Below, piece after piece: positions 27,101-31,741 of a DNA stretch of 48,599 bases (position 1 is the stretch's first letter; the number at the start of each line of letters is the position of its first letter). A program made the position numbers and the translations under genes. This stretch comes from Nocardioides sp. (GTDB lineage: Bacteria > Actinomycetota > Actinomycetes > Propionibacteriales > Nocardioidaceae): contig DOWL01000177.1 of NCBI GenBank assembly GCA_003519585.1, positions 925 to 49,523 on the forward strand, given 5' to 3'. The notes under the pieces are model-generated. The model made no database searches and was not told the origin of the DNA. It saw nothing but the letters and a program-made list of their open reading frames with translations.

Positions 27101-27437
27101 CGCTGTACCGGGTCGCGGCCCCCGCCTCGATCGCGGCGTCCCGCAGAGCCTCGATGTTCACCCGGGCCTCATCGCCCGTCGCCGACACCTTCGACATGGC
27201 TTGCTCGAAGTTCGCAGCAGCACGCACCGCAACTGCGACACCAGCCGCGGCGACGATGCCGACCTTGCCGGCGGTGCCACCCAACTGGGTTAGCCCGGCG
27301 CGCATCTTCTGGCCGTTGCGGTCCAGGGCGACCATCTTGCCGCCTAGTTCACCGACGTTCCGGCCAGCGGAAGCCAGCCCGGCATTCAGGTTCGCGAACG
27401 AACCCTTGAACGTGTACGTCACTGTGCGATCGGGCAT
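24171..27437 (-). CDS. Phage tail tape-measure protein (TP901 family)
   Basis: The 1,088-aa protein starts MPDRTVTYTFKG. Its N-terminal third is the TP901 minor-tail domain (FEQAMSKVSATGDEARVNIE, GGIEALLKAGVS, LAEFASNSLLGSDAGTSMRT and ATIFGSDAIRGASVLY). A hydrophobic Ala/Gly-rich region around residues 395-460 follows. The rest is long helical, Ala/Lys/Glu-rich sequence ending in a coiled coil (SRLDRQVNKLEKVLDRMDDK) and a basic Arg/Gly tail. No lysozyme or peptidase domain is visible. By the usual tape-measure rule of about 0.15 nm per residue it would specify a tail near 160 nm. Its ATG overlaps a 29-codon frame by one base (TGATG). No other tail gene is present in the element. Confidence 0.9.
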   Translation of the reverse strand: MPDRTVTYTFKGSFANLNAGLASAGRNVGELGGKMVALDRNGQKMRAGLTQLGGTAGKVGIVAAAGVAVAVRAAANFEQAMSKVSATGDEARVNIEALRDAAIEAGAATRYSATEAAGGIEALLKAGVSARDVLDGGLTGALNLAAAGELDVATAAEQTATALQQFKLSGEDATHVADLLAAGAGKSVGEVGDLGAALNQTGLVAAQMGISIEETTGVLAEFASNSLLGSDAGTSMRTMLLRLANPTKESADLMSSLGISAYNTSGQFVGLATIADQLQAAFEGKSQAERDSALATIFGSDAIRGASVLYAGGGEAVRNWTESVNDAGYAAEVAAAKQDNLLGDLEKLKGSFETLLIGSGEGAQGPFRGLVQGTTEAVNALGSVPGPAKSATTALLGVTAVLGSSLWVGSKIVNGIAATQGALESLGIAADTTRGKLALVTTGTAAAAFGIGTVLDVIGEMDARSRSNATLDATVKSFQDIADAVEFSNLGKNADKLGINIGRLTQDLAENGEQGEYVTRVLEQLGESSHGLGALLDAEASHIVPSAIWDGDAEQAGDALDDLRAIIEKLGPPTTSASEAFAALPPELKGLLGPLYGVSSAEQQFAAAVDEGTEANDDQKAAIRGAMQAMRDKREEALSAFDAETRYRQAVKDATEQSKKNEAGIKGSTDEALANRDALARLADGWNGLDNATKNASGNYKAARDNFIATAREMGVGKKVAEDLARELLEIPRSVETRLSTPGADESITKARTLKEILDQLHSKSITVALNYQRGENKRPDIPTPGEVAPDPTRIAASPRIDAGSSSLTGRLRAAGLDTISPRTGDLNAQASAKAALALGLLAQESAKAATSNSDWQVSVALLKDQLRGAQRELKRMTNSAQDAHNALDSLVTQRAGLASSVSAALSHDPFGGSLETFQNQTDADTADAQAVLAAMQKLVENGLDPHSALFQRLVASGNVSLIEQFAALSRQQLANEANRYAVGQSALNAAGSFAGDRAFNDLIAAAAQNAANLDGTVSRLDRQVNKLEKVLDRMDDKIEQGLKKGSEWVAAATERGSRRGSEDGTRVGNADRDRRTAAFVRSGGGSR

Positions 27438-27526
27438 CACAGAGCCCCTTTCTTGAGACGGAGGCCCCTGACTGCGGCGGAGTCCGCAACGAGAGGGAGC
27501 CACTTCTTTTTTCTTTCGGGAGCCAT
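27437..27526 (-). CDS. 29-codon ORF immediately before the tape-measure gene
   Basis: The short frame (MAPERKKKWLPLVADSAAVR then GLRLKKGAL) begins 8 nt after a perfect GGAGGAG and ends by overlapping the tape-measure ATG (TGATG). It contains the heptamer A AAA AAG in the correct register for -1 slippage (complement of 27506-27512). A shift there would continue in the tape-measure frame. It may be a leader peptide that couples translation or a short tail-chaperone remnant. Confidence 0.5.
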   Translation of the reverse strand: MAPERKKKWLPLVADSAAVRGLRLKKGAL

Positions 27527-27527
27527 G

Positions 27528-27800
27528 TCAGATCTCCTCCGGGTCGAAGGCCTCGTCCGGGGTCGCGGCATCGATGGCCTCCTGCTCGGCCCGGGCGTCG
27601 ATCGCCTCCAGCTCCTCGTTGATGTCACGCAACTGACGCGACAACGGCGGCAGGTCACGAGGCTGAGTCCGCTTGTCCTCATGCATCGCGTGCCACAGCC
27701 GGTCACGCAGCGACACAAGGAAGTCACGACGACCCATCTCCACGGCCTTCGTCACCGGCCGAATCGGCACGACCTCGGCCTCTTCGCGGTCGGTAGTCAT
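27528..27800 (-). CDS. Small hypothetical phage protein, 90 aa
   Basis: The 90-aa acidic, helical protein includes MGRRDFLVSLRDRLWHAMHE and LPPLSRQLRDINEELEAIDA. Small proteins of this style occur in actinobacterial phage-like elements; I cannot name the family. Its start overlaps the preceding stop by 4 nt (ATGA). Position before the tape-measure gene is where tail-assembly chaperones usually lie, but the sequence does not show that fold clearly. Confidence 0.65.
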   Translation of the reverse strand: MTTDREEAEVVPIRPVTKAVEMGRRDFLVSLRDRLWHAMHEDKRTQPRDLPPLSRQLRDINEELEAIDARAEQEAIDAATPDEAFDPEEI

Positions 27801-28042
27801 CGCGCACCGCCAGAGGAATCGCTCAGAGATAGATCAAAGGACTCCGGCCCGCAGTCCACCTTGCCTACTAAAACCGAACGCGTGTTCGAGGGTCCGCTGG
27901 GCCGGGTGCTCGAGGACACCCGGTCCCAGCGGTCGCCGCTGGCCGGTCTGGGCGCGAAGGATGACGCGCTCGCGACCATCGCTCCCCGAGTCGCCCGGTT
28001 CGTCAGCCGGGCGGGGGTGACGTTGACGGCGGTGTTGGTCAT
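27797..28042 (-). CDS. Small Ser/Arg-rich hypothetical protein, 81 aa
   Basis: The frame (MTNTAVNVTPARLTNRATRG then ASASSFAPRPASGDRWDRVS) is coupled at both ends: TGATG with the upstream gene and ATGA with the downstream gene. The polar composition gives no family. An alternative longer frame reaching to 28507 is an antisense/shadow extension over the 140-aa gene. Confidence 0.55.
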   Translation of the reverse strand: MTNTAVNVTPARLTNRATRGAMVASASSFAPRPASGDRWDRVSSSTRPSGPSNTRSVLVGKVDCGPESFDLSLSDSSGGAR

Positions 28043-28464
28043 CAGTACGCCGCCCCCTGGTAGCGCCAGCGGCCTTGTTGGGCACGCTGCCGGGTCTCGA
28101 TGGTCTGCTGCAGTTGCTGGCTTCGGTGTTCGGCCTCGGCTGCGGCGTACTTCTGTAGTTCCTCGATGTCGCCGGCGTGGCGGTCGTAGGGGTGTGGGGT
28201 GTTGTCGTCGAGGAGCCACTGCGGGATCACCTCGACGAACCCACGTTCGTTGCGCGCTGGCCGGCGTTCCCTGCGGGTCAGTCCCTTCCGGAAGGTGTCC
28301 CAGTCTCGGACGGCCTTGGATGGCTGCCTGACCTGGGCTTCGGTCTGGGCGGCGAGATCCTCCAGCGCGGCGAGGCGGCCCTTGAGTCGCGCCTGTTCCA
28401 TGGCCTCTCGGTGGAGTCGGTCGGACTCGAACTCGAACAGTTCCTTGGGGCGGTCCCAGGTCAT
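28042..28464 (-). CDS. Hypothetical element protein with helical coiled-coil ends, 140 aa
   Basis: The N-terminal half (RLHREAMEQARLKGRLAALE) and the C-terminal half (EELQKYAAAEAEHRSQQLQQ) are helical and likely coiled coil, joined by a basic segment (RKGLTRRERRPARNE). ATG at 28464 forms TGATG with the upstream stop, with GAGGTG as ribosome site; GTG at 28467 is an equal alternative. Function unknown. It lies between the presumed replication module and the tape-measure gene. Confidence 0.65.
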   Translation of the reverse strand: MTWDRPKELFEFESDRLHREAMEQARLKGRLAALEDLAAQTEAQVRQPSKAVRDWDTFRKGLTRRERRPARNERGFVEVIPQWLLDDNTPHPYDRHAGDIEELQKYAAAEAEHRSQQLQQTIETRQRAQQGRWRYQGAAY

Positions 28465-28949
28465 CACTGCACCTCGTCCTGGATGCGGTGGTAGGCGCCG
28501 GTGCCACTCATGTAGTCGTTGAGTCGTTCGGCTGCGGCGTCCTTGCGTGCCTCCTCGACATCGTCGCCGGCCATCATGACGGCGAGCGCTGGGAGGTCGT
28601 CGGGTGCATTGGGAGGCAGCGGGCGACCTCCAGCAGGTCGGGGGCCAGCCGCCCTGGTCGAGGCGAGTCGGGCGACCCTCTCGGCCTTGTGTGCAGCGGC
28701 CTGTTCGGCGCGTCCGGCGATGACCCCGGCAACGACGTCGCGGGGCACGACACGGAGCCCGGTCTCGTCGGTGGTGATGTGGTCGGCGAGCTTGAGCGCG
28801 AGCAGCTTCACGTTGGTGTCGAGTTCCATGGCCAGGACCACGAGGGGGATCGGGGTCGGGATCGCGTCCATCGTGAAGCCGGGGACGACATAGTCGGCGT
28901 AGGTCTTGGGCGGGTGCTCGACTGCGGTGGTGCTTCGGTTGGGGAACAT
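28464..28949 (-). CDS. Hypothetical element protein, 161 aa
   Basis: The N-terminal part (MFPNRSTTAVEHPPKTYADY) carries a YADYVVPGFTMDAI segment seen as a generic motif in actinobacterial mobile elements. The C-terminal part is helical and acidic (VMMAGDDVEEARKDAAAERL). GAAAGGA serves as ribosome site. I recognise no characterised family. It follows the winged-helix gene by 11 bp. Confidence 0.65.
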   Translation of the reverse strand: MFPNRSTTAVEHPPKTYADYVVPGFTMDAIPTPIPLVVLAMELDTNVKLLALKLADHITTDETGLRVVPRDVVAGVIAGRAEQAAAHKAERVARLASTRAAGPRPAGGRPLPPNAPDDLPALAVMMAGDDVEEARKDAAAERLNDYMSGTGAYHRIQDEVQ

Positions 28950-28960
28950 CAGGAGTCCTT

Positions 28961-29464
28961 TCAGGACGCTGTCGTTTGGTTGTTAGAAGAGAGATAGGGA
29001 ACGAGCGTCAAAGGACGTGAACCACGCACGTCCTTTGAGCCCGAACGACCAGCAGGATTCACGTCCTTTTGAGGCAAAGGACGTGACTGACTAACGTCCT
29101 TTGCTCGCGTTCCGTGGTTCCGTCGACACTTGGTGTCGGGGCTCCCGGCGCCGCCTTGGACCTGGGATTGGCTGACGACGAGGCACAGCATCCGTGACTC
29201 CTCGGTGAGGAATCCGAGGCTGATCGCCTTGTTCAACGCGTGCCACAGGGTGCGGCGATCGGGCACGCTCCCGTCCTTGCGGACGAGGAACGCGGCCAGC
29301 TCGCCGCGATCCAGTCGAGCGTGACCGTTGGCGCGTCGGCGGCCGTAGGCGACGAACACGATCCTCAGGTGGTCGGGAAACCCCGGGTGGCCGGCGAACT
29401 CGAGCCAGGTGTCTTGAGCGTGGGCGGCCCAGTCGCGGCCACCGAAGTCGATGCGCTTGCTCAT
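28961..29464 (-). CDS. Winged-helix phage protein with in-gene iterons (candidate replication initiator)
   Basis: The 167-aa protein resembles helix-turn-helix proteins of actinobacterial phages and conjugative elements: GHPGFPDHLRIVFVAYGRRR, ANGHARLDRGELAAFL, then a winged helix (DRRTLWHALNKAISLGFLTE) and VQGGAGSP with a Cys/His pair. Residues 120-152 contain KDV at 122, 133 and 144 and SRPL at 127 and 149, encoded by five AAAGGACGT repeats. The layout recalls lambda O protein and its origin, where iterons lie inside the initiator gene. A replication role is inferred. The ATG overlaps the previous stop by 4 nt. Confidence 0.7.
   Translation of the reverse strand: MSKRIDFGGRDWAAHAQDTWLEFAGHPGFPDHLRIVFVAYGRRRANGHARLDRGELAAFLVRKDGSVPDRRTLWHALNKAISLGFLTEESRMLCLVVSQSQVQGGAGSPDTKCRRNHGTRAKDVSQSRPLPQKDVNPAGRSGSKDVRGSRPLTLVPYLSSNNQTTAS
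29010..29102. repeat. Five AAAGGACGT iterons, candidate replication origin
   Basis: AAAGGACGT occurs at 29010 and 29076 and its complement ACGTCCTTT at 29028, 29061 and 29094. The last three are spaced exactly 33 bp, about three helical turns. The outer pairs (29010/29028 and 29076/29094) each form a 9-bp inverted repeat with a 9-nt spacer. All lie within the 3' coding end of the winged-helix gene. Regular phasing and symmetry suggest a multi-copy protein-binding site such as an origin. Confidence 0.75.
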
Positions 29465-29778
29465 GCTGCACCTCGCCGGTTGGCCGGGTGCGGCCGGTAG
29501 CTCCGCCGCTCGTACTCGCGACGGTGGTTGTCCCGCCGCGCGACGTACTCGGCGTCAGCGGCCTGCTTGGCCTGCCTGGCGGCGAACAGGTGCTGAGCCC
29601 GGAGAGCGGCCATCTGCTCCTCGAACTCCTGCGCCTTCGCCTCGGCGAACCGCAGCGCCGAGACCCACTTCTCGCGCTCGGACAGGTCGGCCCACTCCGG
29701 GCTGCCGTAGATCGCGACCGGACCGGCCTTCGCGATCTGCTCGCGCGCCCACCGGCGGCGGGTGTCTGCCGCGCTCAC
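29461..29778 (-). CDS. Hypothetical phage protein, 105 aa
   Basis: The protein begins with GTG and contains GPVAIYGSPEWADLSEREKW, resembling the YGSPEW segment of small actinophage proteins (DUF2742-like), then a long charged helix (RFAEAKAQEFEEQMAALRAQ). It overlaps both neighbours by 4 nt. Function is unknown. The family likeness is from memory and is tentative. Confidence 0.65.
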   Translation of the reverse strand: MSAADTRRRWAREQIAKAGPVAIYGSPEWADLSEREKWVSALRFAEAKAQEFEEQMAALRAQHLFAARQAKQAADAEYVARRDNHRREYERRSYRPHPANRRGAA

Positions 29779-30059
29779 CAGAGACCACCGTCAGCAACGA
29801 GCTGGTCGCCCTGACCGCGAACAACATGATCTTCTCGTCGTACGGACGGAGGACGCGTGAAGGTGACCAGCCAGCCTCCCCGTTCCAGCGCCACGGCGAA
29901 GTCGGCAGCCTTGGTCGGGGTCGTGACCCACGACCGAGTGCGCGCATTCCGCAGCGGCATCCGACCGAACTCCCGCTTGTACAGCTCGACGGCCAGGAAG
30001 TCGCCGCGGAACTCGGTGCAGTGCGCGTTGATCGGGTCGAACGTGACTTCGCCTCTCAC
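29775..30059 (-). CDS. Hypothetical element protein, 94 aa
   Basis: A GTG start overlaps the topoisomerase-like gene stop (GTGA), and the stop overlaps the next start. The product includes ELYKREFGRMPLRNARTRSW and ADFAVALERGGWLVTFTRPP. The longer frame upstream is not used because it overlaps the topoisomerase-like gene. I recognise no family. It is probably DNA-metabolism related by position. Confidence 0.6.
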   Translation of the reverse strand: MRGEVTFDPINAHCTEFRGDFLAVELYKREFGRMPLRNARTRSWVTTPTKAADFAVALERGGWLVTFTRPPSVRREDHVVRGQGDQLVADGGLW

Positions 30060-30967
30060 TTCGACCACCCCGCGACCAACTCCTGGAGCTTGCTGCGCTC
30101 GGTCAGCTCGATCATCTTGTTCTCGGCGAAGATGTCGTAGCCGTAGGCCTCGACCGCGAGGTCTTCGATCGTCTGAGCGAACAGGGCCCGCAGCCGATCC
30201 GCTGGCATCGCCTCGCATTCGATCGCCTGCCCCGAGAAGCTCATCTCCTCGCCGCTGGCGGTCCTCCACGAACGTTTCTTCGGCTTGGTGCCGAGCGCCT
30301 GGAACGCGGCGGCCTGCTCGGCCGTCACTCCCAGCCGAAGGAACTCGACGTCATCACGGCCGGAGTAGGTCGCGATCTTCGCCTGGAGCTGAGACTCGAT
30401 CTCCAACCCGGCGGGATCGAAGTCCCCGGCGTACAGCACGACGATCCTCAGCGACCTCGAAGCCAGGTAGTAGTCGGCCGCGTCCTTCACGAACGTCTCG
30501 GAGACCTGGCCCTTCATGGGGTAGATCGGGACGTCGTACTCGTCTCCGACTGGCTTGATCTGTCCCGCGACCGAGTCGGACTCGGTCCAGATCTCGATCC
30601 TGATCAGCCCGAGCTGCCAGGGTGTCCGCCGATAGTTCTCGGCGATCCAGGACAGCTCGTCTCTGGCCGAGAAGTTGGTGTCAGGACGGATGACGCGGCG
30701 GCCGGTGTCGACCACCCAGTTCCACGGGATCTCGCCGTCCCTGCGTAGCTCGAGGATCGCTCGCTGGACCTTGAGGTAGCCGTTGCGGGTCTTCTCGACC
30801 AGCCCGGCGACAACGGCCCGGTAGTAGATGTTCCGGACGCTGGCCGGCGCGGCCTCGCGGGCGATCTCGATCAACGTCTGCCGACGCATCTCCATCGCTG
30901 CACGGTCAGCCCGAACTCTTATGTGCCGCGGCGCATAAGACACAAGCTCCTGCACCTGGGCGGCCAT
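30056..30967 (-). CDS. Stand-alone topoisomerase VI subunit A/Spo11-like protein
   Basis: The 303-aa protein combines a winged helix with a candidate catalytic tyrosine (SVRNIYYRAVV, Tyr48/49) and a TOPRIM domain. The TOPRIM glutamate is in IEIWTESDS (Glu129), GQVSETF is at 153-159, and the DxD is in YAGDFDPAGLEI (Asp182, Asp184). These match the order in type IIB topoisomerase A subunits. No B subunit (GHKL ATPase) is encoded in the element. It resembles the stand-alone Mini-A proteins reported from mobile elements, as I remember them. Possible roles are DNA nicking or cleavage in replication, or relief of supercoiling. It starts at ATG 30967, TGATG-coupled to the upstream small frame. Confidence 0.75.
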   Translation of the reverse strand: MAAQVQELVSYAPRHIRVRADRAAMEMRRQTLIEIAREAAPASVRNIYYRAVVAGLVEKTRNGYLKVQRAILELRRDGEIPWNWVVDTGRRVIRPDTNFSARDELSWIAENYRRTPWQLGLIRIEIWTESDSVAGQIKPVGDEYDVPIYPMKGQVSETFVKDAADYYLASRSLRIVVLYAGDFDPAGLEIESQLQAKIATYSGRDDVEFLRLGVTAEQAAAFQALGTKPKKRSWRTASGEEMSFSGQAIECEAMPADRLRALFAQTIEDLAVEAYGYDIFAENKMIELTERSKLQELVAGWSK

Positions 30968-31098
30968 CAGAGGACCATCTCGGCGAGGGTCACCGTGTTG
31001 TCGACGGTGATCGGTACGATGGACTCAGTCTTGATGGTCGAGATGGTGGCCGCCCGGTTCGTCCCTGGGCGGCCTTCTCGGTTCTCAGGAGGTGCCAT
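30967..31098 (-). CDS. Possible 43-aa protein upstream of the topoisomerase-like gene
   Basis: The short frame (MAPPENREGRPGTNRAATIS then TIKTESIVPITVDNTV) starts at ATG 31098, overlaps the 54-aa gene by 14 nt and ends in TGATG with the topoisomerase-like gene. Coupling supports translation. The composition is not biased. Its reality is uncertain. Confidence 0.45.
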   Translation of the reverse strand: MAPPENREGRPGTNRAATISTIKTESIVPITVDNTVTLAEMVL

Positions 31099-31249
31099 CA
31101 GCCGCACCTCCGTTCAGGAGGGTGGCGAGGCGGGCACGCTGCTCGACGGTGAGCGGCGGGGCGGTGGCGACAGTCGCCTTGATGTAGTCGCTGAGTCGTT
31201 CGGCCGCTCGGTCTCGGCGGGTGTCGTCGTCGACGACGGGTCCGTGCAT
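31085..31249 (-). CDS. Small conserved-looking phage protein, 54 aa
   Basis: The product (TRRDRAAERLSDYIKATVAT and PPLTVEQRARLATLLNGG) follows the pattern of small actinobacterial prophage proteins whose C terminus reads APPLTxEQRxRLAxLL. ATG at 31249 has GAGGTG 8 nt upstream, but that site lies in the 3' arm of a hairpin. It heads the leftward operon downstream of an attenuator-like structure. Function unknown. Confidence 0.65.
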   Translation of the reverse strand: MHGPVVDDDTRRDRAAERLSDYIKATVATAPPLTVEQRARLATLLNGGAADGTS

Positions 31250-31254
31250 GAAAA

Positions 31255-31298
31255 AGCACCTCGATGCAGGGAGTTATCTCCCACCTCATCTAGGTGCT
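31255..31298 (-). terminator. Nested hairpin with U-tract: terminator or attenuator before the phage-like operon
   Basis: On the minus strand AGCACCTAGATG pairs with CATCGAGGTGCT (11 of 12), enclosing a second stem GGGAG/CTCCC, and is followed directly by TTTTT. This is the form of an intrinsic terminator. The 3' arm also contains GAGGTG, the only ribosome site for the ATG at 31249. The structure can therefore stop transcripts from the integrase side or block translation of the next gene. Confidence 0.7.
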
Positions 31299-31358
31299 GG
31301 GTGCCGGTCTTAACCGTTGTGGTCCGGCGCAGGTCCGAGGCTGTCCCCCGGTCGTGTC

Positions 31359-31394
31359 GGGAACTATCCCCCAACGTGCTGAACTATAGCCCTC
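31359..31394. promoter_or_regulatory. Tandem operator-like sites related to the hairpin core
   Basis: GGGAACTATCCCCC (31359-31372) and CTGAACTATAGCCC (31379-31392) are 20 bp apart and resemble GGGAGTTATCTCCC at 31269-31282. The shared pattern GGGAacTATnnCCC is quasi-palindromic. Three related sites around the start of the main operon would suit a repressor, but none is identified. Confidence 0.4.
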
Positions 31395-31741
31395 AGCTCG
31401 GCCATCGTGACGGACGTGCGCCCCGTGTCCGCGATGGCGTCGAGGTAGCGGTCGAACTTTCCGCACCGCACGGTAAGCGGGCGTCCGTCGGCCTTCGCAG
31501 TGGTCGCGCAAAGGCGGCAGGTCAGCGTGTGGTTGAGATCCTTGGCCCGCTCGGCGCCGGGCTCGACGTAGGTCTGTCCGTCGTCGGTGTGCCACCACTT
31601 GACACCCGTGGCACCGTGACGCGTCGACTGTGGCTGTGGCCACCAGATGACACCTTCCTTGTGGAACTCGGCCACAAAGTTGCGTTCCTTGGAGAGCCGG
31701 TGGCCGGCATCGGTGCACCAGATGATCATCGTGTTGATCAT
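31364..31741 (-). CDS. Hypothetical element protein with Cys pairs, 125 aa
   Basis: The protein (MINTMIIWCTDAGHRLSKER) contains LTCRLCATTAKADGRPLTVR followed by a third Cys in CGKFDR, suggesting a small zinc-ribbon, and a C-terminal helix. ATG at 31741 forms TGATG with the integrase stop, so the two are probably cotranslated. An upstream ATG at 31756 is possible. The family is not recognised; similar proteins occur beside integrases in actinobacterial elements. Confidence 0.65.
   Translation of the reverse strand: MINTMIIWCTDAGHRLSKERNFVAEFHKEGVIWWPQPQSTRHGATGVKWWHTDDGQTYVEPGAERAKDLNHTLTCRLCATTAKADGRPLTVRCGKFDRYLDAIADTGRTSVTMAELRAIVQHVGG

Noticed and set aside
27797..28507. A 236-aa leftward frame covering the 140-aa gene
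   Set aside because: Only its last 81 codons are coupled to neighbours. The upstream portion is in a different frame from the better-supported 140-aa protein.
29010..29102. Repeats as simple protein repeats of the winged-helix gene
   Set aside because: The two inverted copies encode different residues (SRPL rather than KDV), so the DNA symmetry is not explained by a repeated peptide alone.
31098..31289. A 63-aa Arg/His-rich leftward frame
   Set aside because: The composition is that of a shadow frame. The overlapping 54-aa frame at 31085-31249 has a recognisable prophage-protein pattern.
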